This document shows positions 34,172-44,927 of a stretch of 64,000 nt of DNA, piece by piece. Within the stretch, counting starts at the first letter, position 1. Every line of letters starts with the position of its first letter. Position numbers and translations under genes: made by a program. Source of the stretch: Bradyrhizobium sp. B097 (GTDB taxonomy: Bacteria > Pseudomonadota > Alphaproteobacteria > Rhizobiales > Xanthobacteraceae). Location of the stretch: contig NZ_CP152412.1 in the NCBI RefSeq assembly GCF_038957035.1, forward strand, positions 3,840,501 through 3,904,500, given 5' to 3'. The notes beneath the pieces were generated by a model that was not told where the DNA came from, ran no database searches, and saw only the letters and a list, made by a program, of their open reading frames with translations.

Positions 34172-36631
34172 ATGCTCGACAAAGTGACCAAGCAGAAGCT
34201 CGTGGTGATCGGCAACGGGATGGCCGGCATCCGCACGGTGGAGGCGCTGCTCGAGCGCGCCCCCGATCTCTACGACATCACGGTGTTCGGATCCGAGCCG
34301 TACGGCAATTACAACCGCATCCTGCTGTCGCCCGTGCTCGCCGGCGAGAAGACCGTCGACGACATCATGCTCAACACCGTCGACTGGTACGAGGACAACA
34401 ACATCACGCTGCGCAAGGGCGAGACGATCAGCATGATCGATCGCCGCACCTGTGAAGTCGTCACCGATGCCGGCGATCGCGTTCCCTACGACCGCCTTTT
34501 GATCGCGACCGGCTCAAATCCGATCATGCTGCCGCTGCCGGGCAAGGACCTGCCGGGCGTGATCGGCTTCCGCGACATCTATGATGTCGACCGCATGATC
34601 AAGGCCTCGACCGACTATCGGAACGCCGTCGTGATCGGCGGCGGCCTGTTGGGCCTCGAGGCCGCCAACGGGCTGATGAAGCGCGGCATGAACGTCACGG
34701 TGGTGCACCTGCTCGACACCTTGATGGAGCGTCAGCTCGATCCGGTGGCCGGCGGACTGCTGCGCAAGTCACTGGAAGAGCGCGGCATGGTGTTCAAGAT
34801 GCCGGCCCAGACCCAGGCGATCCTGGGCGAGGACCGCGTCACCGGCGTGCGCTTCGGCGACGGCACCGAGCTGGCGGCCGATCTCGTGGTGATGGCGGTC
34901 GGCATCCGCCCGAACTTCGAGCTCGCCAAGAAGGCCGGGCTGTACTGCGAGCGCGGCATCGTCGTCTCCGACACCATGCAGACCTATGACGGCCGCATCT
35001 ATGCGGTGGGCGAATGCGTGCAGCATCGCCGCCAGACCTACGGTCTCGTCGCGCCGCTGTTCGACCAGGCCAAGGTCTGCGCCAACCACCTCGCGATGAA
35101 GGGCTTTGCTACCTATGACGGCTCGGTCACCTCGACCAAGCTGAAGGTCACCGGCATCGACCTGTTCTCGGCCGGCGACTTCGCGCCGGGGCCGGACAAG
35201 GAGGAGATCGTGCTGCAGGACGCCAATCGCGGCGTCTACAAGCGCATCATCCTGAAGGACAAGAAGATCGTCGGTGCCGTGCTCTATGGCGACACCATCG
35301 ACGGCCCCTGGTACTTCCAGCATTTGCGCGACGGCACCGACGTCTCGCACATGCGCGAGCGCCTGGTGTTCGGCGCCGCCAATCTCGGCGACGGCGGCGT
35401 CAACGGCCAGAACTCGGTTGCCGCGATGAGCGACGAGACCGAGATCTGCGGCTGCAACGGCGTGTGCAAGGGCGCGATCGTCAAGGCGATCTCCGAGAAG
35501 AAGCTGTTCACGCTCGACGACGTCCGCGCCCATACCAAGGCGTCGTCGTCCTGCGGCTCCTGCACCGGCCTCGTCGAGCAGGTGCTGGCGTTCACGCTCG
35601 GCGGCGACTATTCGGCGGCGCCGAAGGTTAAGCCGCTGTGCAAGTGCACCGATCACAGCCACGACGACGTTCGCCGCGTCATCGTCGAGCAGCAGCTCAA
35701 GACCATTCCCGCCGTGATGCGCTTCATGGAGTGGAAGACGCTGAACGGCTGCCATTCCTGCCGTCCGGCGCTGAACTACTATCTGCTCGCGACCTGGCCG
35801 GGCGAATATCGCGACGACCAGCAGTCGCGCTTCATCAACGAGCGCGTCCACGCCAACATCCAGAAGGACGGCACCTATTCGGTGGTGCCGCGGATGTGGG
35901 GCGGCGTCACCACGCCGAGCGAGCTGCGCGCCATCGCCGACGTCGCCGAGAAGTTCAACATCCCGACGGTGAAGGTCACCGGCGGCCAGCGCATCGACCT
36001 GCTCGGCGTCAAGAAGGAAGACCTTCCGGCGGTGTGGGCCGATCTTAACGACGCCGGCATGGTGTCGGGCCATGCCTACGCCAAGGGCCTGCGCACGGTG
36101 AAAACCTGCGTCGGCTCCGAATGGTGCCGGTTCGGTACGCAGGACTCCACCGGCCTCGGCGTCAAGCTCGAGAAGTTCATGTGGGGGTCGTGGACGCCGG
36201 CCAAGGTCAAGCTCGGCGTCTCCGGCTGCCCGCGCAACTGCGCGGAGGCGACCTGCAAGGACGTCGGCGTGGTCTGCGTCGATTCCGGCTACGAGATCCA
36301 TTTCGCCGGCGCCGCCGGACTGCACATCAAGGGCACCGAGTTCCTGACCAAGGTCGAGACCGAGGACGAGACGCTCGAGGTGATCGTGGCGCTGACCCAG
36401 CTCTATCGCGAGGAGGGCTGGTATCTCGAGCGCATGTACAAATGGTGCGACCGCGTCGGTCTCGAGCAGATCAGAAAGCGGGTGGTCGACGACATCGCGA
36501 ACCGCAAGGCGCTGTTCGCCCGCTTTGCCCATTCGCAGCAATTCGCGCAGACCGATCCGTGGGCCGAGCGCGCCAGCCGCGGCGTCGACCGCAACGAGTT
36601 CGCGCCTCTCGCCGAATTGGAGCTCGCATGA
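34172..36631 (+). CDS. nirB: Assimilatory NAD(P)H nitrite reductase, large subunit
   Basis: An 819-aa cytosolic enzyme that reduces nitrite to ammonium. Domains in order: FAD/NAD(P)H reductase (VVIGNGMAGIRTVEALLE at the start, second Rossmann VVIGGGLLGLEAANGL near 152), a BFD-type iron-sulfur region with CGCNGVCKG near 428 and SCGSCTG near 457, then nitrite/sulfite reductase ferredoxin-like domains. The sirohaem and 4Fe-4S Cys set TCVGSEWC near 646 and GCPRNCAEATC near 685 are intact. The stop overlaps nirD by 4 bp. Confidence 0.96.
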   Translation: MLDKVTKQKLVVIGNGMAGIRTVEALLERAPDLYDITVFGSEPYGNYNRILLSPVLAGEKTVDDIMLNTVDWYEDNNITLRKGETISMIDRRTCEVVTDAGDRVPYDRLLIATGSNPIMLPLPGKDLPGVIGFRDIYDVDRMIKASTDYRNAVVIGGGLLGLEAANGLMKRGMNVTVVHLLDTLMERQLDPVAGGLLRKSLEERGMVFKMPAQTQAILGEDRVTGVRFGDGTELAADLVVMAVGIRPNFELAKKAGLYCERGIVVSDTMQTYDGRIYAVGECVQHRRQTYGLVAPLFDQAKVCANHLAMKGFATYDGSVTSTKLKVTGIDLFSAGDFAPGPDKEEIVLQDANRGVYKRIILKDKKIVGAVLYGDTIDGPWYFQHLRDGTDVSHMRERLVFGAANLGDGGVNGQNSVAAMSDETEICGCNGVCKGAIVKAISEKKLFTLDDVRAHTKASSSCGSCTGLVEQVLAFTLGGDYSAAPKVKPLCKCTDHSHDDVRRVIVEQQLKTIPAVMRFMEWKTLNGCHSCRPALNYYLLATWPGEYRDDQQSRFINERVHANIQKDGTYSVVPRMWGGVTTPSELRAIADVAEKFNIPTVKVTGGQRIDLLGVKKEDLPAVWADLNDAGMVSGHAYAKGLRTVKTCVGSEWCRFGTQDSTGLGVKLEKFMWGSWTPAKVKLGVSGCPRNCAEATCKDVGVVCVDSGYEIHFAGAAGLHIKGTEFLTKVETEDETLEVIVALTQLYREEGWYLERMYKWCDRVGLEQIRKRVVDDIANRKALFARFAHSQQFAQTDPWAERASRGVDRNEFAPLAELELA

Positions 36632-36957
36632 CCAGCTGGATCGAAATCGGCGCGCTCGACGACATTCCGCGGCTCGGCTCGCGCGTGGTGCGTACGCCGG
36701 CCGGCAACATCGCGGTGTTCCGGACCGAAAGCGACGAGGTGTTCGCGCTCGATGACCGTTGCCCGCACAAGGGCGGGCCGCTGTCGCAAGGCATCGTGCA
36801 CAACAAGCGCGTGACCTGTCCGCTGCATAATTTCGTCATCGAGCTGACGAGCGGGCAGGCGGTCGCGCCCGATGAAGGCTGCACGCATACCCATCTGGCC
36901 AAGGTCGAGAACGGCGTTGTCTGGCTGTCGGTGCGGCAGGCGGCTGCGGTGAGCTGA
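36628..36957 (+). CDS. nirD: Nitrite reductase small subunit (Rieske-like)
   Basis: A 109-aa partner of NirB with a Rieske fold. It keeps the complete cluster-binding pattern, DDRCPHKGGPL near residue 44 and CPLHNFVIEL near 67 (Cys-x-His and Cys-x2-His), whereas many NirD proteins have lost these residues. It is therefore likely to carry a 2Fe-2S cluster. Start overlaps the nirB stop (ATGA). The nitrate reductase gene follows after 21 bp. Confidence 0.93.
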   Translation: MTSWIEIGALDDIPRLGSRVVRTPAGNIAVFRTESDEVFALDDRCPHKGGPLSQGIVHNKRVTCPLHNFVIELTSGQAVAPDEGCTHTHLAKVENGVVWLSVRQAAAVS

Positions 36958-36978
36958 GCGGGCAAGGATCGGCCAGCC

Positions 36979-39642
36979 ATGTCCGTCAAGACCACGTGTC
37001 CCTATTGCGGTGTCGGCTGCGGCGTCATTGCGTCGATGGACGCGGCGGGCGCCGTCCGGGTCGAGGGCGACGAGCAGCATCCGGCCAATTTCGGCCGGCT
37101 CTGCAGCAAGGGCTCGGCGCTCGCCGAGACCATCGATCTCGACGGGCGATTGCTCGCGCCTGTCGTCGATGGCGCGCCGGCGGGCTGGGATGACGCGCTC
37201 GATCGTGTCGCCGATGGCTTCAGCCGCGTTATTCGTGAGCACGGGCCCGACGCGGTCGCGTTCTATGTCTCCGGCCAGCTCCTGACCGAGGACTATTACG
37301 TCATCAACAAGCTCGCCAAGGGCTTTGTCGGCACCGCCAATATCGACACCAATTCGCGGCTGTGCATGGCCTCCAGCGTCGCGGGGCACAAGCGCGCCTT
37401 CGGCAGCGACACCGTGCCGGGCTGCTACGAGGATCTCGAGCAGGCCGACCTTCTGGTGCTGGTCGGCTCCAACGCCGCCTGGTGCCATCCGATCCTGCAC
37501 CAGCGGATGCTGGCGGCGAAGGAGAAGAACCCGGCGTGCAAGATCGTGGTGATCGATCCGCGCCGCACCGCGACCTGCGAGGGCGCCGATCTGCATCTGC
37601 CGCTGCGCTCCGGCAGCGACTCCGTGCTGTTCAACGGGCTGTTCGCATTCCTCGCCGGCAGCAACGCGGTCGATCGCGGCTTTGTCGGCAATTGCACGAC
37701 GGGGATCGTCGACGCCCTCAAGCAGGTGGCCGGCCAGACCCTGGCGCAGACGGCTGCGACGTGTGGGCTGAGCGAAGGCGCGGTCGGGCTGTTCTTCGAC
37801 TGGTTCACCCGGACCGAGCGCGTCGTCACGCTGTATTCGCAGGGCATCAACCAGTCGTCGAGCGGCGTCGACAAGGTCAACGCCATCATCAATTGCCATC
37901 TGTTGACCGGACGCATCGGCCGTCCCGGCATGGGGCCGTTCTCGCTGACCGGGCAGCCCAACGCGATGGGCGGCCGCGAGGTCGGCGGGCTCGCCAACCA
38001 GCTTGCCGCGCATATGGAGATCGAGAACCCCGCGCATCGCGAGCTGGTGCAGCGGTTTTGGCGCGCGCCTGTGATTGCGGAGAAGGGCGGGCTGAAGGCG
38101 GTCGACATGTTCGACGCGATCGCCAGTGGCCGCATCAAGGCGGTGTGGATCATCTCGACCAATCCGGTGGTGAGCCTGCCCGATGCCGACCGCGCGCGCG
38201 CCGCGCTCGACGCCTGCGAGCTCGTCGTGGTGACGGATTGCATGCGCGACACCGACACCACGCGGCATGCCGACGTGCTGCTGCCGGCGCTGGCGTGGGG
38301 CGAGAAGGACGGCACCGTCACCAATTCCGAGCGCCGGATCTCGCGGCAGCGGCCGTTCCTCGCCGCGCCCGGCGAGGCGCGCGCCGACTGGCGGATCATC
38401 TGCGACGTCGCCGCCCGCATGGGCTATTCCGGCTTCGATTACGCGTCAGCCGCAGAGGTGTTCCGCGAGCACGCCGAACTGTCGGGCTTCGAGAATAACG
38501 GCCAGCGCGATTTCGATATCTCGGCGCTGGCTGCGCTCGATGACGGCGCCTATGACGCGCTGGCGCCGGTGCAGTGGCCGGTGACATCGGAGCATCCGGC
38601 CGGCACGCCGCGGATGTTCGAGAGCCAGCAGTTCTTCACACCCGATCGCAAGGCGCGCTTCGTGCCGATCGCCCCGCGCGCGGCGCGGCATGCGACCAGC
38701 CGCGACTATCCGCTGGTGCTCAACACCGGCCGTGTCCGCGATCAGTGGCACACCATGACGCGGACCGGGAAGACCGGACGGCTGCTGTCGCATGTCTTCG
38801 AGCCCTATGCCGAGTTTCACCCCGAGGATGCGCGGCAGGCCGGGCTGCAAAATGAAGGACTGGTGCGGCTGACCAGTAGTTGGGGTGAGATGATCGCGCG
38901 CGTCGTGGTCAGCGCCGACCAGCGACGCGGCTGCGTGTTCGTGCCGATGCACTGGAACGAGGAATTCGCCGGCGAGGGGCGGGTCAACGCGCTGGTCAAT
39001 CCGGCGGTCGATCCGCTGTCCGGCCAGCCGGAGTCCAAGCACACGCCGGTCAAGGCCGATCCTTACGCGCCGAAATGGCACGCCTTCATCCTGAGCCGCG
39101 ATGCGATCAAGCGTCCGGCAAGCGGCTACTGGGTTTACGGCAAGGCCGGCGATTGCACGCGGCTGGAGCTCGCGCTCGACGTCCGCCCGGAGAGCTGGCG
39201 CGACTGGGCGCGCGCGCAGCTCGACCTCGAAGGTGTCGAGATCGAATGGATCGCCTATCGCGATCCGGCCGCGGGCCGCTTCCGCTATGCGGCGGTGCGC
39301 GACGGCCGGCTCGAGGGCTGCGTGTTCATCGCGCCCGATCACGCGCTGCCGTCGCGGGCGTGGCTCGCCGGGTTGTTCGCGGAGCAACAATTGTCGGCCA
39401 ATGCGCGGATGGCGCTGCTCGCCGGACGGCCGTTCGGCGCGGGCGAGGATGTCGGGCCGATCGTCTGCTCCTGCTTCGGCGTCGGACGACACCAGATCAC
39501 CGCCGAGATCAGGAAGGGCGCGGGCAGCGTCGAGGCGATCGGTCGCTGCCTGAAGGCCGGCACCAATTGCGGCGGCTGCAGGCCCGAGATCGGCAAGCTG
39601 ATCGGCGCCTCCGCGCCGGCGCGACAGGCGATCGCGTCCTAA
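36979..39642 (+). CDS. nasA: Assimilatory nitrate reductase, molybdopterin catalytic subunit
   Basis: An 887-aa cytosolic molybdoenzyme reducing nitrate to nitrite. The N-terminal 4Fe-4S cluster is TCPYCGVGCGV with a fourth Cys in RLCSKG (Cys7, 10, 14, 42). Molybdopterin motifs include TNSRLCMASSVAGHKRAFGS and GQPNAMGGREVGGLANQL. The last 60 residues form a BFD-like 2Fe-2S domain (VCSCFGV and CLKAGTNCGGC), which takes electrons in NasA-type enzymes. It has no signal peptide. Together with NarK and NirBD it completes nitrate-to-ammonium assimilation. Confidence 0.95.
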   Translation: MSVKTTCPYCGVGCGVIASMDAAGAVRVEGDEQHPANFGRLCSKGSALAETIDLDGRLLAPVVDGAPAGWDDALDRVADGFSRVIREHGPDAVAFYVSGQLLTEDYYVINKLAKGFVGTANIDTNSRLCMASSVAGHKRAFGSDTVPGCYEDLEQADLLVLVGSNAAWCHPILHQRMLAAKEKNPACKIVVIDPRRTATCEGADLHLPLRSGSDSVLFNGLFAFLAGSNAVDRGFVGNCTTGIVDALKQVAGQTLAQTAATCGLSEGAVGLFFDWFTRTERVVTLYSQGINQSSSGVDKVNAIINCHLLTGRIGRPGMGPFSLTGQPNAMGGREVGGLANQLAAHMEIENPAHRELVQRFWRAPVIAEKGGLKAVDMFDAIASGRIKAVWIISTNPVVSLPDADRARAALDACELVVVTDCMRDTDTTRHADVLLPALAWGEKDGTVTNSERRISRQRPFLAAPGEARADWRIICDVAARMGYSGFDYASAAEVFREHAELSGFENNGQRDFDISALAALDDGAYDALAPVQWPVTSEHPAGTPRMFESQQFFTPDRKARFVPIAPRAARHATSRDYPLVLNTGRVRDQWHTMTRTGKTGRLLSHVFEPYAEFHPEDARQAGLQNEGLVRLTSSWGEMIARVVVSADQRRGCVFVPMHWNEEFAGEGRVNALVNPAVDPLSGQPESKHTPVKADPYAPKWHAFILSRDAIKRPASGYWVYGKAGDCTRLELALDVRPESWRDWARAQLDLEGVEIEWIAYRDPAAGRFRYAAVRDGRLEGCVFIAPDHALPSRAWLAGLFAEQQLSANARMALLAGRPFGAGEDVGPIVCSCFGVGRHQITAEIRKGAGSVEAIGRCLKAGTNCGGCRPEIGKLIGASAPARQAIAS

Positions 39643-40053
39643 AGGCCCGGCGCCGGCTTGAGCCGAACGAATGAACGCATGATCCGGAAAGTGCGAAGCG
39701 GCTGTATTCATTGCGTATCGCCGCAAGACGTGCAATAGTTTACTCAAGAAACTTCAGATAGCGTTCGTTCAGATGGAAGCCGCAATAAAAGATACGGTTT
39801 GCAGTATCTGGCGCTGCAGTTGCGATTCCATCAGGTTTCGGTTGATTCCGCACAATTCATTCATCGGTTTTCCGGCACTTCGATCGAAGTGCCCTGTTGC
39901 GTGCGCCAATGATTAAGGCTGAAGGCCGGCAGGTGACCCAAAGTCGGGCCGGCCTGATGAAGCTCCCGTTGCAAGCGATCGTGGAGCTACGAAAGCAGCA
40001 GCGCACAATAGGATTTTACGACAAAGGATTTTGAGACCAATTGGGATGCGACC
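39643..40053. other. AT-richer intergenic region between nasA and the cyclase operon
   Basis: A 411-bp stretch with visibly lower GC than either neighbour and no supported gene. It contains a CCGGCGCCGG palindrome right after nasA (39647-39656), a perfect 20-bp palindrome (39874-39893), and an 8-bp inverted repeat AGGCCGGC / GCCGGCCT at about 39923-39956. The base-composition change suggests the edge of a transferred segment. Confidence 0.55.
39874..39893. promoter_or_regulatory. Perfect 20-bp palindrome
   Basis: GGCACTTCGATCGAAGTGCC is its own reverse complement, with no spacer. It lies 160 bp upstream of the SAM-cyclase gene and 230 bp after nasA, with no T run. An operator site for a dimeric regulator is the likeliest role; a terminator is less likely. 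Confidence 0.45.
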
Positions 40054-43000
40054 ATGGATGTCGAGGGATGGTTGCAGGAGTTGGGCCTCGAACAATATGG
40101 AACGCTGTTCCAGGCAAACGAAATCGATGCCGAAGTCCTGCCTGAGCTGACCGAGATCGATCTTGAGAAGCTCGGCGTGCCGTTGGGGCACCGCAAGCGC
40201 CTGCTCAAGGCGATCGCGAAATTGAGCGCCACGGAAACGGCGGAGGTATCGCAACCGACGTCGGCCGAACCGAGCCCGCGGGACGCCGCGGAGCGTCGTC
40301 AATTGACCGTCATGTTCTGCGATTTGGTCGGCTCGACCGCATTGTCGGCGCGACTCGATCCCGAGGACATGCGCGAGGTGATGCGCTCCTATCAGGACGC
40401 GTGCTCGGGCGTGATCGCGCGCTATGAAGGTTTCGTCGCCAAATTCCTGGGCGACGGCATCGTGGCCTATTTCGGCTATCCGCTCGCTCATGAAGATGAT
40501 GCCGAGCGCGCCGTGCGCGCCAGTCTCGAGATCGTTGCTGTCCTTGCGGGGCTGGAGACGCGGGCCGCCGACCTGCTTCAAATCCGCATCGGTATTGCGA
40601 CGGGGGTCGTGGTGGTCGGCGATCTCATTGGACAAGGCTCCGCGCAGGAGCATCCGGTGGTCGGCGACACACCAAATCTCGCCGCGCGGCTACAAAGCGT
40701 AGCCCACCCCGGCAGTATCGTGGTGAGCGAGCAGGTGCGCCGCCTGGCCGGAGGAACGTTCGATTACGAGGATTTGGGCGAGCTGACGCTCAAGGGCATC
40801 GCGCCCCCCACGCATGGCTATCGCATCCGCGGCATAAGCAAGACGGCCAGCCGCTTCGAAGCCGCCACCTCCGCGGGACTAACGGCTCTGGTCGGGCGGC
40901 ACAGCGAGGTTTCGCTGCTGCAAGACCGCTGGGCCCAGGTGGTGGAGGGGACGGGGCAGGTGGTCTGCCTCAGCGGCGAGGCCGGCATCGGCAAGTCGCG
41001 CCTAGTTCATATGCTGCGCGCCCATGTGTCGGCTGGTCACGCCCTGTGCTTCTCGGCCAGCGGCTCGGCGTACCACCAGAACACCGCGCTCCACCCGGTC
41101 ATCGATCTCCTGCAAGGGCTGCTGGGATTTGAGCCCGGCGACGACGCGCCGGCACGCCTGGCCAAGCTGCATCAGGGCCTCGCCCTGCATGGTCTCGGCG
41201 ACGCCCGCATGGCGAGCGTGTTCGCCGCGTTGCTGTCGCTCCCCAGCGAAGCTGGCCAACCCGCCGCGACGGCCGGGACGCAAAAGGAGACGCTGGAAGC
41301 GATCCTCACTCTGTTGCTGGCGCTGGCCGCACACAAACCGGTCCTGCTTGTGGTCGAAGATCTGCATTGGCTGGATCCTTCCACGCTGGAACTCTTGGGC
41401 TTGCTGATCGATCAGGTGCCCACGGCCAACATCCTGTTGCTGACCGCGGCCCGACCCAACTTCCAGCCGCCCTGGGGTGCGCGGCCGCAGGTCAACGCGC
41501 TGCGCCTCGGCCGGTTGGCGCGCAGCGAGATCAGCCAGCTGGTGCTGCAGGTGACGGGCAGCAAGCCGCTGCCGGCGGAGGTGCTGGAGCAGATCATCAA
41601 GAAGACGGATGGCGTGCCGCTATTCGTCGAGGAACTGACCAAGACGGTGATGGAGCTCGGTCTGCTCAGGGACCTTGGCGAGCGCTACGAACTCGTGGGC
41701 CCGCTGACCCCACTGGCCATTCCGGCCACAGTGCATGACTCGTTGATGGCGCGCCTGGACCGTCTATCGACGGCCAAAACTGTGGCCCAACTTGGCGCCG
41801 TGCTGGGGCGCAGTTTTGCCTACGACCTGTTGCATGCGGTGGCGAAAATGGACGAGCCGACGTTGCGCCAGTCGTTGCAGCAGCTTGTCGTCGCCGAGGT
41901 GTTGCAGCAACACGGCCTGCCGCCCAGCGCCACCTACACGTTCAAGCACGCGCTGGTGCAAGACGCCGCCTATGGCTCCTTGCTGCGCAGCACGCGCCAG
42001 CTGTTTCACCAGCGCGTCGCCCAGGTACTGGTGGAAAGCTTCGCCACCCTTACGCAGGGGCAACCCGAGGTGCTGGCCTATCACTACACCGAGGCCGGCC
42101 TCGCCGCACAGGCCATCCCGCAGTGGCAGCGCGCGGCGCAATTGTCAGTTGGGCGCGCGGCGCATCGTGAGGCAATCAGCCAGTTCAATGCGGCGCTAGG
42201 ATTGTTGGCCGGCCTGCCCGCGGGGTCCGAGCGGTCCAGGCAGGAACTTGAGGTGAGGCTCGGTCTCGGACCGGCGCTGATGGCGGCGCGCGGGTATGCG
42301 GCGCCGGAGGTCGAGCGGACCTACGAGCGGGCACGCGAACTCGCGAACGAACTGGGCGAGGCCGAGCAGCGGTTCACCGTCTTGTTCGGGCTGTGGCGCT
42401 ACTACTTGAACCGTGCCCGCCTGGCCGCGTCGCGCGGTCTCGCCGAGCAACTCATCGCCTCGGCCGAGGAATCGGGCGTCGACACACAGTGGTCGATGGC
42501 GCGTTATGCGATGGGCACCACCCAGTACTACCAGGGCGAGATCGAGCCCGCCGCCGCCAACCTGGCACAAGCCGTGGCGCTGTACGACCCGCGGCAGCAT
42601 GTCAGCGTGGCGGCGAGCGACCCGCGCATCACCAGTCTTTCCTGCGGCGCGTGGGCGCTGTGGCATCAGGGCCTGGCCGACCAGGCGCTGATGCGCAGCG
42701 AGGAATCGGTGCGCCTGGCGCACGAATTGTCGCATCTGCCGAGCCTCGCGCACGCCTTGTACTACGCCTCGCTGCTGCATCAGTTCAGACGGGCCGCGGA
42801 TCGGGCGCGTGATTGCCTGCAGCAGTTGATGGCCTGCTCCACCGAGCGCGGCTTCTCCTACTGGGAAGCGCGGGGCTCCGTGCTTCAGGGCTGGCTGCTC
42901 GGCGAAGAAGGCCACACGGCCGAAGGCATCCGCACCATGCTGCGCGGCATCGAGGCGGTGCAGGCGACCGGTGCCGAACTGGCCCAGCCGAACTACCTGG

Positions 43001-43383
43001 CGATGCTGGCCGAGCTGTATCTCAAGAACGGCGAAGCGGCCGCGGGGTTGCGCACCGTGAACGACGCATTGGAGCGGATCGAGCACACCCTCGAGCGCCG
43101 CTGGCAACCTGAACTGCTGCGCCTGAAAGCCGAACTGCTGCTCGCCGAAGACGCCGGCGCGGCGGATGCCGCGCGGGACAGCCTGCACCAGGCGCTGGCC
43201 CTGGCGCGCCGGCAGAATAACCGGTCACTCGAGTTGCGCGCGGCGATGAGCCTCTATCGCCTGGAGCGCCATCACCGGGGACGGTGCGACGGGCATCAAC
43301 TGCAAACCGCCTGTTCCGCTTTCACCGAAGGCTATGACGAACCGGATCTACGCGAAGCCCGTACGCTGCTCCAAGCATCATAA
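40054..43383 (+). CDS. SAM domain - adenylate/guanylate cyclase - AAA ATPase - TPR signalling protein
   Basis: An 1109-aa multidomain protein. Residues 1-57 form a SAM interaction domain ([17 protein letters not shown]). Residues about 80-265 are a class III cyclase: FCDLVGST near 89 and [14 protein letters not shown] near 137 carry both metal Asp residues. Residues about 280-560 are an AAA/STAND ATPase with P-loop [12 protein letters not shown] near 308 and Walker [14 protein letters not shown] near 431. The remaining 500 residues are helical TPR-like repeats. No membrane segment. It heads a four-gene operon of metabolic enzymes and could sense a metabolite through the TPR part; cyclase product and signal are unknown. 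Confidence 0.92.
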   Translation: MDVEGWLQELGLEQYGTLFQANEIDAEVLPELTEIDLEKLGVPLGHRKRLLKAIAKLSATETAEVSQPTSAEPSPRDAAERRQLTVMFCDLVGSTALSARLDPEDMREVMRSYQDACSGVIARYEGFVAKFLGDGIVAYFGYPLAHEDDAERAVRASLEIVAVLAGLETRAADLLQIRIGIATGVVVVGDLIGQGSAQEHPVVGDTPNLAARLQSVAHPGSIVVSEQVRRLAGGTFDYEDLGELTLKGIAPPTHGYRIRGISKTASRFEAATSAGLTALVGRHSEVSLLQDRWAQVVEGTGQVVCLSGEAGIGKSRLVHMLRAHVSAGHALCFSASGSAYHQNTALHPVIDLLQGLLGFEPGDDAPARLAKLHQGLALHGLGDARMASVFAALLSLPSEAGQPAATAGTQKETLEAILTLLLALAAHKPVLLVVEDLHWLDPSTLELLGLLIDQVPTANILLLTAARPNFQPPWGARPQVNALRLGRLARSEISQLVLQVTGSKPLPAEVLEQIIKKTDGVPLFVEELTKTVMELGLLRDLGERYELVGPLTPLAIPATVHDSLMARLDRLSTAKTVAQLGAVLGRSFAYDLLHAVAKMDEPTLRQSLQQLVVAEVLQQHGLPPSATYTFKHALVQDAAYGSLLRSTRQLFHQRVAQVLVESFATLTQGQPEVLAYHYTEAGLAAQAIPQWQRAAQLSVGRAAHREAISQFNAALGLLAGLPAGSERSRQELEVRLGLGPALMAARGYAAPEVERTYERARELANELGEAEQRFTVLFGLWRYYLNRARLAASRGLAEQLIASAEESGVDTQWSMARYAMGTTQYYQGEIEPAAANLAQAVALYDPRQHVSVAASDPRITSLSCGAWALWHQGLADQALMRSEESVRLAHELSHLPSLAHALYYASLLHQFRRAADRARDCLQQLMACSTERGFSYWEARGSVLQGWLLGEEGHTAEGIRTMLRGIEAVQATGAELAQPNYLAMLAELYLKNGEAAAGLRTVNDALERIEHTLERRWQPELLRLKAELLLAEDAGAADAARDSLHQALALARRQNNRSLELRAAMSLYRLERHHRGRCDGHQLQTACSAFTEGYDEPDLREARTLLQAS

Positions 43384-43397
43384 AGGGAAATAACGCC

Positions 43398-44927
43398 ATG
43401 GAAGAGTCGCTGCTGCATGATCTGGGCGATGAGGCGCTGGACCCGATCATCAAGGAGTACGTCCAGATCGTCCAGCGGGGATTGCCGCGACCGGCGCGCC
43501 CGCAGGACGTGATCATTGTCGGCGCCGGCATGGCCGGCCTGACCGCGGCGTATCTTTTGCGCAACGCGGGCCACCACGTGCGCATTCTGGAAGCCAACAC
43601 TTATGTCGGCGGCCGCGTGCACACCTTTCGCTCCTTCAGCGGCGATCTCTATGCCGAAGCAGGCGCGATGCGGATCCCGAGCCAGCACCAGCTGGTGAGC
43701 GCGTTCGCCGATCTGTTCAAGCTGCCGCGTGAACCCTTCTTCAACGTCGACATCGACCCCGCGACCCGCGACGCTGCCGACCCGGTGTCGCGCAACAATG
43801 AATGGCTATTCGTCAATGGCGTGAAGATCAGGCGTAGCGCCTACACCGCCGGCCAGTTGAACTTCCCGCTGCCGCCGGGCGAGAAAGGCCTGACTGCGCA
43901 GCAAATGCTGGACGCCGCGCTGGCGCCGCTGCGCGATTTCATCAAGGCCGATCCGGCGTCGCGATGGCCGGTGGTGATCGAACGCTTCGGCGAATTCTCG
44001 GTGCGCCGCTTCCTGAAGGAGCAGACGCTGTATTCCGAGGAAGCGATCGAGATGATCGTCGTGCTGAACAACCTGGAATCGCGATTGATGACGTCCTTCG
44101 TGCAGGCCTTCATCGAGCTTGCCATCATCAATGACAGAGTTCGTTATTGGCAGATTCTCGGCGGCAACGACTTGTTGCCGCAGGCCTTCCTGCCGGCGCT
44201 GAAAGACAGCATCAGCTTTGGCCAGCGCCTGAGCGCGCTGAGCTGGGACGGTAGCGGTGTCAGTCTGCGTACGACCAGTGGCGAGACCTTCAAGGGCGAC
44301 GCGGCCATTGTCGCGATCCCCTTTTCCAGCCTGCGATTCGTGCGCACTGACCCGTTGTTCGTGCCGCAGCGCCGGCGCGCCATTCGCGAATTGCACTATG
44401 ACGCCGCCACCAAGGTCTTGCTCGAATTCAGCCGCCGCTTCTGGGAGCAGGACGACGACATCTACGGCGGGGGCTCCACCACCGACCTTGCCAACCGCTA
44501 CATCTACTACCCGAGCCACGACATGGGCTCCGATCGGGGCGGCGTCGTGCTCGCGAGCTACGTCTGGGGCGAGGACGCCTTGCGCTGGGACTCGCTGACG
44601 GAGCCCACGCGCCTGCAGTTCGCGTTGGACGGCGTCTGCGCATTGCACGGCGAGGGCGTGCGTAAACTGTATGTGGGTGGCACCAGCAAGAGCTGGATGC
44701 AGGATCCTTTCGCGTGCGGCGAGGCGGCCATCTTTGCGCCGGGGCAGTTCGAGATGCTGATGCCCTACCTGCTCGAGCCGGAAGGCGGCAAGATTCACTT
44801 CGCGGGCGAGCACACCTCGCTCAAGCATGCGTGGATCGAAGGCGCCATCGAGTCCGGCGTGCGCACCGCGCTGGCTGTCAGCGAAGGGCGCAAGCCGGCC
44901 GCAGCCCAACTGGGTGTCATGCGATGA
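43398..44927 (+). CDS. Flavin-containing amine oxidase (L-amino acid oxidase-like)
   Basis: A 509-aa FAD enzyme of the monoamine oxidase/L-amino acid oxidase family. The FAD site is [18 protein letters not shown] near residue 36 with [14 protein letters not shown], and the C-terminal FAD segment is [19 protein letters not shown] near 466. The segment [13 protein letters not shown] contains the Arg typical of carboxylate-binding amino acid oxidases. It has no export signal. It starts 14 bp after the cyclase gene and overlaps the next gene (ATGA). Product is expected to be an imino or 2-oxo acid plus hydrogen peroxide; substrate unknown. Confidence 0.88.
   Translation: MEESLLHDLGDEALDPIIKEYVQIVQRGLPRPARPQDVIIVGAGMAGLTAAYLLRNAGHHVRILEANTYVGGRVHTFRSFSGDLYAEAGAMRIPSQHQLVSAFADLFKLPREPFFNVDIDPATRDAADPVSRNNEWLFVNGVKIRRSAYTAGQLNFPLPPGEKGLTAQQMLDAALAPLRDFIKADPASRWPVVIERFGEFSVRRFLKEQTLYSEEAIEMIVVLNNLESRLMTSFVQAFIELAIINDRVRYWQILGGNDLLPQAFLPALKDSISFGQRLSALSWDGSGVSLRTTSGETFKGDAAIVAIPFSSLRFVRTDPLFVPQRRRAIRELHYDAATKVLLEFSRRFWEQDDDIYGGGSTTDLANRYIYYPSHDMGSDRGGVVLASYVWGEDALRWDSLTEPTRLQFALDGVCALHGEGVRKLYVGGTSKSWMQDPFACGEAAIFAPGQFEMLMPYLLEPEGGKIHFAGEHTSLKHAWIEGAIESGVRTALAVSEGRKPAAAQLGVMR

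Noticed and set aside
34769..36541. 590-aa minus-strand open frame inside nirB
   Set aside because: nirB is complete with all cofactor motifs on the plus strand; the antisense text has no domain.
43398..44927. Tryptophan 2-monooxygenase for auxin synthesis
   Set aside because: The family fold fits, but no specific residues or an indoleacetamide hydrolase neighbour support it.
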